Shown piece after piece: positions 1-7,384 of a DNA stretch of 44,008 nucleotides. The stretch lies in the IMG/VR virus record IMGVR_UViG_3300031964_000046, positions 1-44,008 of that record; one strand, written 5' to 3'. Within the stretch, counting starts at the first letter, position 1; each line of letters begins with the position of its first letter. The notes under the pieces were generated by a model. It did no database searches and had not been told where the DNA came from. It worked only from the letters and a program-made list of their open reading frames with translations. Source of the DNA: a virus. Made by a program: the position numbers and the translations under genes.

Positions 1-128
1 CGATCGGTGCAATAACCCTAACCATCACGCTTTTAAAAATTACGGCGGTCGAGGAATAACATTTTGTAAACGGTGGGACAATTTCCAAGTTTTTCTGGTG
101 GATATGGGTCCGCGTCCTACAAGGACGA
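1..128. repeat. Terminal overlap, left copy (circularity signal)
   Basis: Bases 1-126 are identical to 43881-44006. Base 127 is G here and A at 44007, and base 128 matches again. The repeat lies inside an HNH gene that reads continuously only when the two ends are joined. The simplest reading is that this is the assembly overlap of a circular or circularly permuted genome rather than a biological terminal repeat. The single mismatch is synonymous (ACG/ACA, both Thr). Confidence 0.9.
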
Positions 129-235
129 CTCTTGACCGTATTGAAGTGAATGGAAATTATGAGCCGATCAATTGCCGATGGGCCACTTACAAACAGCAAA
201 GCGGCAATCGCCGAAAGCGAGCAAAGATTCATTAA
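1..235 (+). CDS. HNH homing-type endonuclease, 3' part (5' part at 43573-44008)
   Basis: The reading frame enters at base 2 (base 1 is the last base of a codon) and ends at TAA 233-235. It carries the C-terminal half of an HNH endonuclease: a YGGRGITFC motif, then LDRIEVNGNY and NCRWATYKQQ. Joined to 43573-43880 it gives one 180-residue protein. The motif series (YGGRGI, C..W, LDR, G.Y.P.NCRW.T) also occurs in the HNH protein at 6807-7325, so the two are paralogues. The gene is convergent with the late gene ending at 237, with one base between the two stops. It is probably a selfish free-standing endonuclease; the target site is unknown. Confidence 0.85.
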   Translation, partial: DRCNNPNHHAFKNYGGRGITFCKRWDNFQVFLVDMGPRPTRTTLDRIEVNGNYEPINCRWATYKQQSGNRRKRAKIH

Positions 236-236
236 G

Positions 237-1226
237 TTATCCTGCCAATTCCGAAGCGGGTACCGAGTCGCCGGACCACTGACCTTCGCTGTTGCTGCCG
301 CCATAAAGAGAATTGATGAGGCCGAGATTGCTGATGTTGGAACTCGCCCCGCTGACTGCGCCACCCCACGCGTTTGCAGACCCGACGACGCCAGACGCGT
401 TCGCCGCGCCGGCATTGTTGAGTTGCTGGGCCTGCTGCGCCCCGCTCGTACTCGATAGCTGAGATATGTTGTTCGCCGCGCTCTGCCCGACCGTAGCGAG
501 GTTGTTCGCCGTTGTCTGACCCTCCCCTGATAGAGCGGCTAGGCGGTTGTAGGTATTCGACTGCTGATTCTCATACTGGTTGTAGTTCGAGGCGTAAGTG
601 TTATAGGCGTTGTTGTACGTGTTCTGGTAGTTCGTCGATGCGAGGTTCTGCGCGTAATTGTTGAGCGCCTGGGCTGATCCTCCGGTAAGAAGATTTCCCT
701 GGGCCGCCGCCGACTGCTGAAACGCCTGCTCGCCCATCTGCAACTGCGCTTGCTCGCCTGGAGACTGGAGGGCCTGCTGCGCTGTCGGCGCGGTGAACTG
801 GCCGCCCGGATAAGCTTGGGTCAGCGAACCGAAACTGCCGAGGTTCGGGTTGACCATCGAGCCTAGATTCGTGGTCCCGCTTGTGGCACCGCCAGACGTC
901 GTACCCCCGGTACCGGTAAATGCACCTGCTGAGCCCGAGGACGCGCCGACAGTCGTCGGAGGTGTAATGCCAAGCAAATAGTCTAGGTTGGCCTGCCCTG
1001 CCTCGCCAGACTGAAGGAAAGGGGCTTCGTTGGCCTGAGTCTGACCGTATTCGCCCTCTTGGAAGCCAAGGGCCTGCTGCTCCTGCTGGTATTCAAGTTG
1101 CTGCGCCTGCTGAGCGGAGCTTGCTTGGATACCAGCCGCGGTCGTCGCAGCATTCGAGCCGATAGCCGCCGAGCCAATCGACCCCGCCAGCCCAACTCCT
1201 GCGATAATCCCGCCAGTTACGCTCAT
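237..1226 (-). CDS. Virion DNA-injection (ejection) type protein
   Basis: A 329-residue protein with a Gly/Ala-rich hydrophobic N-terminus (residues about 5-30, GGIIAGVGLAGSIGSAAIGS), then a Gln-rich stretch (QQAQQLEYQQEQQ) and a C-terminal half rich in Asn, Gln, Ser and Ala. This composition is typical of P22 gp7/gp16/gp20-type ejection proteins, which are packaged in the head and released with the DNA. ATG 1226 overlaps the GNAT stop as ATGA, and GGAGG sits 4 bases upstream. On the circular map the next late genes (41960-43558 and 40544-41959) are also injection-like, so the ejection genes form one block broken only by the HNH gene. The function is inferred from composition and position, with no clear catalytic motif. 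Confidence 0.55.
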   Translation of the reverse strand: MSVTGGIIAGVGLAGSIGSAAIGSNAATTAAGIQASSAQQAQQLEYQQEQQALGFQEGEYGQTQANEAPFLQSGEAGQANLDYLLGITPPTTVGASSGSAGAFTGTGGTTSGGATSGTTNLGSMVNPNLGSFGSLTQAYPGGQFTAPTAQQALQSPGEQAQLQMGEQAFQQSAAAQGNLLTGGSAQALNNYAQNLASTNYQNTYNNAYNTYASNYNQYENQQSNTYNRLAALSGEGQTTANNLATVGQSAANNISQLSSTSGAQQAQQLNNAGAANASGVVGSANAWGGAVSGASSNISNLGLINSLYGGSNSEGQWSGDSVPASELAG

Positions 1227-1690
1227 TTTGCCTCCGTCAACAATTTGCTTACAGTGTTGTCCGTGTGCTTCCAGCCCATCAGCTCAAACATTCTCGTGTT
1301 GTCCTCATGGACCTTACTCGAAGCGTGGGCGCGGATCACCCCTCGTTCCTTGAGACCGCGTTCGGACTCCTGAAACATTCGAACCCCGATTCCACCCTTG
1401 CGGTAAGGCTTCATCAGGTAATACATATCCGCCAGCGCGACCGGCCCGGAACTCATGTAGTGCAGATGGTGGGGCATCACGAACCACACCGCATACCCCA
1501 CTAGTTTCCCGTCGTCTCGGACGGTTACAACGTGCATCCGGCCCATCTCATCAAGTAAGCGGTATTGAGCATGGTCCAAATCTCGGGTAAACAGTAGCTT
1601 GTCGAGGGCCAAATCCTGCCAATGGAACGCCGCCACCTCTTCGATTTCGGCATCAATCGCTGCCCAAGTCTCCGTCTTGACCTCGATCAT
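1223..1690 (-). CDS. GNAT-family N-acetyltransferase
   Basis: A 155-residue protein with the GNAT fold pattern. A beta hairpin (VVTVRDDGKLVGYAVWFV, about 54-71) is followed by the MYYLMKPYRKGGIG segment (about 89-102), whose R-K-G-G-I-G matches the acetyl-CoA pyrophosphate-binding R/Q-x-x-G-x-G/A loop. After that comes a helix and a C-terminal part ending MFELMGWKHTDN, as in the usual N..F...GF motif. GNAT enzymes transfer an acyl group from acyl-CoA, or in some families acyl-ACP, to an amine. GNAT genes are common among structural genes of tailed phages, but their substrate there is generally unknown. ATG 1690 overlaps the stop of the acyl-carrier-like gene (ATGA), so the two are probably translationally coupled. 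It could modify a virion protein or a host factor. Confidence 0.8.
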   Translation of the reverse strand: MIEVKTETWAAIDAEIEEVAAFHWQDLALDKLLFTRDLDHAQYRLLDEMGRMHVVTVRDDGKLVGYAVWFVMPHHLHYMSSGPVALADMYYLMKPYRKGGIGVRMFQESERGLKERGVIRAHASSKVHEDNTRMFELMGWKHTDNTVSKLLTEAK

Positions 1691-1860
1691 GCGATTGCCT
1701 GCTGAATGTCGCCCACGGTGACATAATTTCCACTCACATCCGCGCCCAGCGTGAGCAAAAGGTAGAGATATTCAAGAGAATCGACGTTCAGATTCTCCAC
1801 ATGCGTCTCAAGCGTTACCTTCTGCCCGATTTCCTTCTCGATCGTCTTGCAAATGTCCAT
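1687..1860 (-). CDS. Acyl-carrier-protein-like small protein
   Basis: A 57-residue protein read from ATG 1860 to TGA 1687-1689. Its layout is that of an acyl carrier protein: a charged N-terminal helix (ICKTIEKEIGQ, residues 3-13), a loop, the NVDSLEYL motif with the D27-S28-L29 triad at the start of a second helix (S28-G39), and a C-terminal VTVGDIQQAI segment (47-56) resembling helix IV of bacterial ACP. In real ACPs the Ser of DSL carries 4'-phosphopantetheine. The protein is about 20 residues shorter than bacterial ACP, mainly between helices II and IV. The start forms TAATG with the upstream gene and the stop forms ATGA with the GNAT gene. The match is from motif and length only; a chance DSL in a small helical protein is possible. 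Confidence 0.6.
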   Translation of the reverse strand: MDICKTIEKEIGQKVTLETHVENLNVDSLEYLYLLLTLGADVSGNYVTVGDIQQAIA

Positions 1861-2441
1861 TAGGTCGCCGCCGTATAGCTCGTGAGTATGCCGTTCGTGA
1901 AGGTCATGGAGCCGTCTGCGCCGCCCGTCGTTAGCTTGGCAGTCGCAACCACTCCGCTTATCCCGTCGGGCGGAAGTTGCGAATCCGTTATTGCCCCTGT
2001 CAGCGCCGAGAGAGCAGGAACCTGACTCGGAGTAACAGCGCCATTAAGAGCCTCAAGATTCGGCACCTGTGCCGCTGTAAGAGACGGCACCTGCGCTGGA
2101 GTCACGGAGCCCTGCAACTGAGACAGCGGAGGCACCTGGGACGGCGTGGCCTTGCCAGCGATGTCTCCGAAGGATGGCTGTACCAGAAGCGGAGCGCCGT
2201 TGGTCCCAATCGCTGCAATCCACTGATGCGTCACCTGCGAGACCGCCAAGATGCCACCCAAAGCGGAGGCGGTTGGAAATGGAATTGAGTCGGGCGAGAT
2301 ATTTCCTTCAGTCGTAAACGCATTGTTTAGCGCCTGCTGAAGATTTTGCAGCCACTTCGTAAAGGCGAAGGTGGGTTGCCCGGTCTTCGGATCCACCAGT
2401 GGGCCGGATGGAACAAGCTGGGCGAATACGAGCGTGCTCAA
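1860..2441 (-). CDS. Virion protein with P-S-Q-V-P repeats
   Basis: About 193 residues if translation starts at TTG 2441, which overlaps the upstream stop as TTGA; the frame stays open to a GTG at 2489. After a helical N-terminal part (FTKWLQNLQQALNNAF) comes a repeated pattern of TPSQVP/TPAQVP/AAQVP units separated by L-x-x-L-x-G, about residues 98-160, which resembles a fibrous or beta-solenoid repeat. It lies between the gp10-like protein and the ACP/GNAT pair, so it is probably a tail or head-tail component. No family is recognised. Confidence 0.6.
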   Translation of the reverse strand: MSTLVFAQLVPSGPLVDPKTGQPTFAFTKWLQNLQQALNNAFTTEGNISPDSIPFPTASALGGILAVSQVTHQWIAAIGTNGAPLLVQPSFGDIAGKATPSQVPPLSQLQGSVTPAQVPSLTAAQVPNLEALNGAVTPSQVPALSALTGAITDSQLPPDGISGVVATAKLTTGGADGSMTFTNGILTSYTAAT

Positions 2442-4846
2442 ACCTGACCCCCACCACTTGAAATCCTCAAGTATGCGTCCACCACGCACCAGAAAACCGG
2501 GTCTGTCACCACCAACTCATAGACCCTATACCGCGATTGCCCGAGGCGTCTCCAGATAGCTCGTGCGTTGTACTGCCCCGCGAAACCTGTGCCTTGTACG
2601 TGCTGATTGCTCCAAGTCTTGCCCCGATTGTCGCTGAAGCGCAAGACAGCCTGCGGAGGTCGAGGGTTTCCATTTCCGTCAACGAGCGGCGGTTGAGGAC
2701 CATTGCCGGTATCGAAGTCCACGCTGAGTTCCGCATGGTAAATTCTCGCCATCTCTGCGATCACGGTCGGAGCCCGCCGCAAACGCCTGATTGTCTTGCC
2801 GTTGTCGGTGTAATTCGCCGCGCTCATCTGGTACAGGTTTCCGGTCGCCCAGTCGCCCACCAAGTGCTTACCGAAGGCGTAGGTGTGATTCCAGCTTTGG
2901 TGCGGTCCCCACACGCCAAGCTGAGTGTTCCACGTGGAACGTTTATGCCACAAACCTTCTGTCACGTCGTAGCACCATGACCATAAGGATTGCGGAACGT
3001 AAATAACCCAGAAGAGGTGGCCCACGTCCTCATAACTGTATGACACCATTGCGGCGAGGTTCGCGGGTGTGTTCGTTCCCAAGTCCAATTCGACCGCATG
3101 AGTCGAAACCCGCATCGGGACATAGCCGTTCGATCTCCACGCCGAGAGAGCCCCGCGTTCATCCTGGTCGATCCAGAATATCGAATTATCGAGCCGCGCA
3201 GGGGCAAATGTCGCGACGCACCCCTTTTCGATCAGGGTGCCGGGGATGACATCGAAGACTTCATTGCTGCCGGTGTCCTGGTAGGGCTGAGACCGCAGGA
3301 ATCCCATGATCCACGGCTCGCGGTGATTCACGATCAGCGAGGAAATGTTCTCTGCAAATACCTCTACCTCGTTCACCAGCAGTCCGGGCCATGTCGTTCC
3401 GTCGAGCACTTGCGACATCTGGAACTTGTTGCTATTCAAGAACATCACGATAAAGTAACTGTCTGAATAATCAGCCTTGAGTGGCGTTCCGGCCATCTGT
3501 GAGGAGACATTCAGGAGTTGCAGCCCTTTATCCACCCAAAGCAGCGTACCCGTTCCGTCTGGAGTGTTTCCGCCGGCATCGTTGAAGTCAGGTATCGCCG
3601 CGCCAGAGGTTCCGGCGTTGTCGCCGGCTGGACCTTGCTCTGCCCAAACGAGGGTATTTGCGTCCGTCGTATTTCCGGTCTCTTGGAATATCGGCTCTGT
3701 TGTGCCGGAAACACCCGCGTTGGTAGCTAGGCCCTGGTCGGTCCATGTGAGTGTATTGCTGTCGAGAACCGAACCCCCAGCATCATCGAACGTCGGAATA
3801 TCGGCCCCTGACGTTCCCGCCTTGCCGTTCGCGGAGGCTTGGTAGACCCAGAAGAGCGTGGTAAGCGTCGTGCCGTCTGTTGTGGCACCGTAGGAACTCC
3901 ACGCAGGCACCGTGGCCCCCGAGGTTCCTGCATTTCCACCCGACGCGGCTTGGTAGGTCCAAACCAGCGTCCCTGTGCCGTCCGCGGTGACACCCGCGCC
4001 ATTCCACACCGGTGCCGAGGCTCCTGAAGTTCCTGCGGTGGTGACTTGCTGAACATTCCCGTTCGAATCTACGATCTGAAATCCCAGCGCATACGCCGTA
4101 TTGGCCGCCCAAGCGTAGGAGTAAGCTTTCTGGGCGTTTCCGTTGGAGTCGACGATTTCCGCGCCCAAAAGATAGGTCGTATTCGCCACCCACGCAGCCG
4201 CCGAAGCCTTTTGGATATGGTTCGCGGCGTCTACAATTTCCGCGCCGACATTGTAGAGCGTATTCGCGATCCATTTCGCCTGCTCGGCCTGCTGAATGTT
4301 CCCGTTCGGGTCCACGATCTGAGCGCCGATGGCATAGGGCATATTCGCGATCCAAGCAGCTGCGGTGGCCTTCTGGATATGACCTGCCGCGTCCTTGATG
4401 ACCTGCCCTACCGTGTAGACCTTATTCGCAGTCCAGACGCCTGGGGAGAGCGTGTAGCAGTAGCAATAGCCATTGGAGATGACGAGTAGCTGGTTGGTAT
4501 TGTTCACCATCGAAACAGGGTTCCCGTCAGAGGTAACATTGCCGATTTCGTTGCGCGTTCCATCTGCGAAAACTTCGTACAGCGTATCCCCATCTACGGC
4601 GAACAACTGGCTACCGGTCCACCACTGCCCCCGAAGCGGTCCCCCATTTTCGTCAGCCGAAAAGATCGATAAACCTGGGGTGCCATAGTAGCTCTTGACG
4701 CTCGCCGCCGTCTGCCCGCCATAGGGCTTGCTCGGAGCGATAGCAGCCTGCGACTCCAATGTCTCCGCATACCAGTTGATACACTCCTCATCGGCCACGG
4801 CCGTGCTCTTGGAGGTGTACGAAGCTCCGACGAAGCCGATCCTCAT
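2438..4846 (-). CDS. P22 gp10-like packaged-DNA stabilisation / tail protein with repeat insertion
   Basis: An 802-residue protein. The N-terminus (GFVGASYTSKSTAVADEECI, then NWYAE and YGTPGL) and the C-terminal part (HAVELDLGTN, SYEDVGHLFWVIYVPQ, LWHKRSTWNT) resemble P22 gp10, a tail accessory factor that closes the portal channel after packaging. P22 gp10 is 472 residues; this one is far longer because of a repeat block at residues about 138-441. The gene follows the gp4-like gene, as in P22, and starts at ATG 4846, overlapping that stop (ATGA). The insertion may form an external appendage on the tail hub. The family assignment is from remembered sequence pattern and gene order. Confidence 0.7.
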   Translation of the reverse strand: MRIGFVGASYTSKSTAVADEECINWYAETLESQAAIAPSKPYGGQTAASVKSYYGTPGLSIFSADENGGPLRGQWWTGSQLFAVDGDTLYEVFADGTRNEIGNVTSDGNPVSMVNNTNQLLVISNGYCYCYTLSPGVWTANKVYTVGQVIKDAAGHIQKATAAAWIANMPYAIGAQIVDPNGNIQQAEQAKWIANTLYNVGAEIVDAANHIQKASAAAWVANTTYLLGAEIVDSNGNAQKAYSYAWAANTAYALGFQIVDSNGNVQQVTTAGTSGASAPVWNGAGVTADGTGTLVWTYQAASGGNAGTSGATVPAWSSYGATTDGTTLTTLFWVYQASANGKAGTSGADIPTFDDAGGSVLDSNTLTWTDQGLATNAGVSGTTEPIFQETGNTTDANTLVWAEQGPAGDNAGTSGAAIPDFNDAGGNTPDGTGTLLWVDKGLQLLNVSSQMAGTPLKADYSDSYFIVMFLNSNKFQMSQVLDGTTWPGLLVNEVEVFAENISSLIVNHREPWIMGFLRSQPYQDTGSNEVFDVIPGTLIEKGCVATFAPARLDNSIFWIDQDERGALSAWRSNGYVPMRVSTHAVELDLGTNTPANLAAMVSYSYEDVGHLFWVIYVPQSLWSWCYDVTEGLWHKRSTWNTQLGVWGPHQSWNHTYAFGKHLVGDWATGNLYQMSAANYTDNGKTIRRLRRAPTVIAEMARIYHAELSVDFDTGNGPQPPLVDGNGNPRPPQAVLRFSDNRGKTWSNQHVQGTGFAGQYNARAIWRRLGQSRYRVYELVVTDPVFWCVVDAYLRISSGGGQV
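3524..4435 (-). repeat. Two sets of five coding repeats inside the gp10-like gene
   Basis: Residues about 138-270 of the 802-residue protein contain five units of about 27 residues with the pattern W-x-A-N-x-x-Y-x-x-G-x-x-I-x-D, followed by N/H-I/V-Q-K/Q-A. Residues about 271-441 contain five units of about 34 residues of the form A-G-T/V-S-G-x-x-x-P, then D-x-x-T-L-x-W. The units are diverged at DNA level but clear in protein. Similar W/Y-G-rich modules in surface proteins often bind carbohydrate; that role here is inference. Confidence 0.8.
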
Positions 4847-5586
4847 CGAGTCAAACCGTCAAGGAAGGAATAATCAGGACGGCCAGATCCGCTCGAACTC
4901 GGAGCATCTGTCGCCAGCCGCGGCGAGGAGACATTGTTGACCTGCACCGACTTGAGCGCCCGCTTCCACATTCCCACAAGCGTCTGACTCGGTTCGCGCT
5001 CGAAGCTCGGTGCCACGCGGATCGCCAACTCGTACTGAACCGCAGCCCAGTAGCCGGGGGGCATCGAGAACGACTGCGCCACGGTGGTGTATTCGCTCAG
5101 AATCGCCCGAGACTCAAGGTTTACCTGATAGGAGGATGTTGGTACAGGCCAAAAGTAGATGTTGCCCAGAGGCCAATCTGGCGAGTAGTAGTAGTCGGTC
5201 GGAAGAGAGGAGGTAAGCCCCTTGATGCGGTTGTTTGCCCACCAGTCATCGTCCCTGCGGTTCAAAGGCAGTTCAACCCCCGGCGTACCCTGAAGGATGA
5301 GGCCGATGCTATCGATGCTCTGCGGGCGCTGGTTGACATTGAAGTCACCGTTTGGGCCTATCGTCACAGGCACGATGTTCGCGGGCAGCGTGTACTGTGT
5401 GAAATTCACATTGTAGATCATCGGTCGGCGAGCATTCCACTCGTCAATCAGGACCTGGAGATTCTGAAGGCACCACGCCTGATCGTCGTTCGACAATGCC
5501 TCACCAGCGGCGAGCGCCCCAAGATGCTGCGCCGCCGCATTGATGATGGATAGAGCCGTTACCGTGATGGAGTTTGCTGCCGGCAT
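4843..5586 (-). CDS. P22 gp4-like head-completion / tail adaptor protein
   Basis: A 247-residue protein. A helical N-terminal part (LSIINAAAQHLGALA, then LQNLQVLIDEWNARR) is followed by a beta-rich middle (YTLPANIVPVTIGPNGDF, DDDWWANNRIKG, YYYSPDWPLGNIYFWPVP) and a C-terminal helical part (AVQYELAIRVAP). This is the layout of the podovirus adaptor that binds the portal and recruits the gp10-type protein. Its place directly upstream of the gp10-like gene matches the P22 order. Start ATG 5586 follows the preceding TAG with no gap, which suggests coupling. Confidence 0.7.
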   Translation of the reverse strand: MPAANSITVTALSIINAAAQHLGALAAGEALSNDDQAWCLQNLQVLIDEWNARRPMIYNVNFTQYTLPANIVPVTIGPNGDFNVNQRPQSIDSIGLILQGTPGVELPLNRRDDDWWANNRIKGLTSSLPTDYYYSPDWPLGNIYFWPVPTSSYQVNLESRAILSEYTTVAQSFSMPPGYWAAVQYELAIRVAPSFEREPSQTLVGMWKRALKSVQVNNVSSPRLATDAPSSSGSGRPDYSFLDGLTR

Positions 5587-5943
5587 CTAGGCAGCGTGCT
5601 CTTCGGACGGCGGAGGAACTTCGTCAAGACCTTCGCGGTTCGCTTCGTCGTGGTAGTCGGTGTTGTCGGTCAGACCTGCGCCAACGGTCTGAGTCCAATC
5701 CGGCCCTTCGCCGTACCAGCGCTCCGAACCACTGCCGACCGCCTCTACAGGAGTTCCCTCGTATTCCTTGCCTTCGAACTGCTTTCCGGGGGGAAGCTGC
5801 GGGATGTGCGGCTCAACCTTATATCCAAGGTCAAACGCAGCCTTCGCCTCTTCCTCATTGATAACGACCACATACTTGTGCTCCAGCGTTTTATCGACGG
5901 GATGCAAGTACAGCATCTTCGGGTATTCCTGAATCTCTTCCAT
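5587..5943 (-). CDS. Hypothetical protein, paralogue of the gene at 5954-6271
   Basis: A 118-residue protein starting at ATG 5943 with GGAG 5 bases upstream (AAAGGAGccatcATG). Residues 4-27 (EIQEYPKMLYLHP, then DKTLEH) match the neighbouring protein, and the GYKVEPHIPQLPPG stretch aligns with GWRIKPHVPEAKPD there. The tail is acidic and unlike the neighbour's. The two genes are a diverged tandem duplication. Position between coat and adaptor genes suggests a small head or head-tail protein; the function is unknown. Confidence 0.7.
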   Translation of the reverse strand: MEEIQEYPKMLYLHPVDKTLEHKYVVVINEEEAKAAFDLGYKVEPHIPQLPPGKQFEGKEYEGTPVEAVGSGSERWYGEGPDWTQTVGAGLTDNTDYHDEANREGLDEVPPPSEEHAA

Positions 5944-5953
5944 GATGGCTCCT

Positions 5954-6271
5954 TTAAGCTGCTTCGGATTTGGGGGGACGGCCGACACCACGCTTCACTT
6001 CGGAGGGCTCATACTCGAATCCCTCCAACTCAACGTCAGGCTTGGCCTCGGGGACATGCGGCTTGATTCTCCAACCCTTGCTCGTTGCCAACTCCAGCTC
6101 CTCGGAATCAGCAACGATGCGAGTCCGGTGCTCCTGCGTCTTGTCCTTCGGGTGCAGGTAGACCATTTTGGGGTATTCCTGATGGGCGATGGACTTCGAC
6201 GGCGGCTTGTTGATGTCAAGCACCGTCATATTCGGGCTGTCGAGTGCTTCCTGGTCGAGTGCGAAGGGCAT
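5954..6271 (-). CDS. Hypothetical protein, tandem paralogue
   Basis: A 105-residue protein, ATG 6271 with GAGG about 5 bases upstream. The core HQEYPKMVYLHPKDKTQEHR (about 30-49), then SKGWRIKPHVPEAKP, repeats the architecture of the next gene. The C-terminus has a basic GVGRPPKSE segment that looks like a short nucleic-acid-binding tail. The function is unknown. Confidence 0.7.
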   Translation of the reverse strand: MPFALDQEALDSPNMTVLDINKPPSKSIAHQEYPKMVYLHPKDKTQEHRTRIVADSEELELATSKGWRIKPHVPEAKPDVELEGFEYEPSEVKRGVGRPPKSEAA

Positions 6272-6316
6272 GGTTTCCTCAAAAAGATGAGGGCCTATGC
6301 GAGCGCCCTCTCTGGG

Positions 6317-6805
6317 TTAGACGGTTGCGGTGCCAAGCGAGTAGACGGTGTAGGTCGGGAGAGATGTGGAATCCCCCACCTTGGTCACAATCAAGAGAAA
6401 TTCCTTGATCTGACCCGTTGCCACCGTCATGGTCCCACTCGTGGTCCCACCGGTGCCGGCCGCAACGGTGACGGTACCCGCGCCGCTCGACTGAACGAAG
6501 AACCGAATCCCCGAACCGGAGGTTGCGTTCGGAGGTGCGATTCCAGGCAGTCCGCCCTGCGCTCCCTCAATCTGAGGAACGAGCAAAGCAGCGGTCGGAA
6601 GGGTGAGCGTCTGCGCGGCTCCGTTGGTGGAGGTGATGAGACCGCCAAGGACGTCCGAGTAGGTCAGGGTTGTGGCGACCGCGGTGTAGGTGACGGGCGC
6701 ATAATACTGGTTGATGATGCCGCTGAAGCTGAGGTAGTCCTTCTGAGGCGTGAAGGACTGCACCGGAAGAGGAGTTGCTGTCTGATTGGGTCCACCGAAG
6801 GCCAT
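6317..6805 (-). CDS. Putative head decoration / minor virion protein
   Basis: A 162-residue, beta-rich protein full of Gly, Thr and Ser (TLTYSDVLGGLITSTNGAAQ; SGAGTVTVAAGTGGTTSG; GQIKEFLLIVT). It lacks a signal peptide or membrane segment. It lies next to the coat gene, from which it is now separated by an HNH gene. Its SD (AGGAG) lies in the last codons of that HNH gene, 7 bases before ATG 6805, so the HNH insertion preserved or supplied the ribosome-binding site. The decoration role is inferred from position and composition. Confidence 0.55.
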   Translation of the reverse strand: MAFGGPNQTATPLPVQSFTPQKDYLSFSGIINQYYAPVTYTAVATTLTYSDVLGGLITSTNGAAQTLTLPTAALLVPQIEGAQGGLPGIAPPNATSGSGIRFFVQSSGAGTVTVAAGTGGTTSGTMTVATGQIKEFLLIVTKVGDSTSLPTYTVYSLGTATV

Positions 6806-6806
6806 G

Positions 6807-7325
6807 TTATGCTCCTGTGCGCCTCCTGCGAGGACGCTGATTGCTGTTTTGTACCGCGTAGGTAACCCATCGGCAGTTTGAAGGCGAGTAACCGGAATTG
6901 TTATCTCTCCGGTCCACAGTCAACTTACCTTTTCCCAAGATGTGCTCGTATCCATTTTCCTTCGCCCACAAGATGAAGGCTTCTGGATCGTGCCGCCACG
7001 CCTTACAGACTTCAATGCCTCGCCCACCGTAATCAGAATACTTCCTGTTCTTAGGGTTATAGCACCGCTGAATCATGGCTTCCCAGATTGCGTATATCGG
7101 TTCATGGGAAAGACCATGCGTTCTTGCTGTGAAGCGCTCAGCCTTGAGACATCCACAGGATCGGGTGTTGCCATTTCTAAGACTGGCCCCTGACACTGTT
7201 ATGAGTTTCCCGCACTCACAGCGACAATCCCATCGAACACTGCCGCTGCCGTCGCGTACGCTCGCCTTGCTGATTACCTCAAGACGAAAGAATTTCTTGC
7301 CAGTTATGTCGTCAAATCTTCCCAT
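6807..7325 (-). CDS. HNH homing-type endonuclease inserted after the coat gene
   Basis: About 172 residues from ATG 7325 (MGRFDDITGKKFFRL). The N-terminal part has a Zn-binding module (WDCRCECGK, then SCGCLK). The catalytic part has IWEAMIQRCYNP, YGGRGIEVCKAW, LTVDRRDNNSGYSP and NCRWVTYAVQN. It shares this motif series with the endonuclease that crosses the window ends. An in-frame extension to 7439 exists but runs into the coat gene and lacks an SD. The real start codon lies in one arm of a perfect 14-bp inverted repeat with an AAGGA in the loop, so translation is probably controlled by RNA structure. It sits between two late genes as a selfish insertion. Confidence 0.85.
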   Translation of the reverse strand: MGRFDDITGKKFFRLEVISKASVRDGSGSVRWDCRCECGKLITVSGASLRNGNTRSCGCLKAERFTARTHGLSHEPIYAIWEAMIQRCYNPKNRKYSDYGGRGIEVCKAWRHDPEAFILWAKENGYEHILGKGKLTVDRRDNNSGYSPSNCRWVTYAVQNSNQRPRRRRTGA

Positions 7326-7362
7326 CCGTATATTATAACTTGTCCTTGTAATATACGGATGG
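7322..7362 (-). promoter_or_regulatory. Start-codon-sequestering hairpin of the HNH gene
   Basis: Bases 7322-7335 and 7349-7362 form a perfect 14-bp inverted repeat around a 13-base loop. On the minus-strand RNA the HNH start codon (7325-7323) is inside the 3' arm and the only SD-like AAGGA (7347-7343) is in the loop. A TATAAT (7337-7332) overlaps the same stretch and could be a -10 box, but I see no matching -35. The hairpin is expected to repress translation from readthrough late mRNA, as known for several T4 homing endonuclease genes; here that is inference. Confidence 0.7.
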
Positions 7363-7384
7363 CATAAGTGCTTATTTCTTATGC
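7362..7384 (-). terminator. Small hairpin at the coat gene stop
   Basis: GCATAAG (7362-7368) pairs with CTTATGC (7378-7384) around a 9-base loop, overlapping the coat stop codon. There is no strong U-tract, so it may attenuate transcription or protect the coat mRNA 3' end rather than terminate fully. It abuts the HNH hairpin. Confidence 0.4.

Noticed and set aside
1-126. Direct terminal repeat as a biological packaging end
   Set aside because: The repeat interrupts a continuous gene, has typical assembly-overlap length, and a P22-like terminase suggests headful packaging; a true short terminal repeat is less likely, though not excluded without read data.
3727-4489. Several long frames on both strands opposite the gp10-like repeats
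   Set aside because: They arise from the repeated DNA of the true minus-strand gene and show no protein-like motifs of their own.
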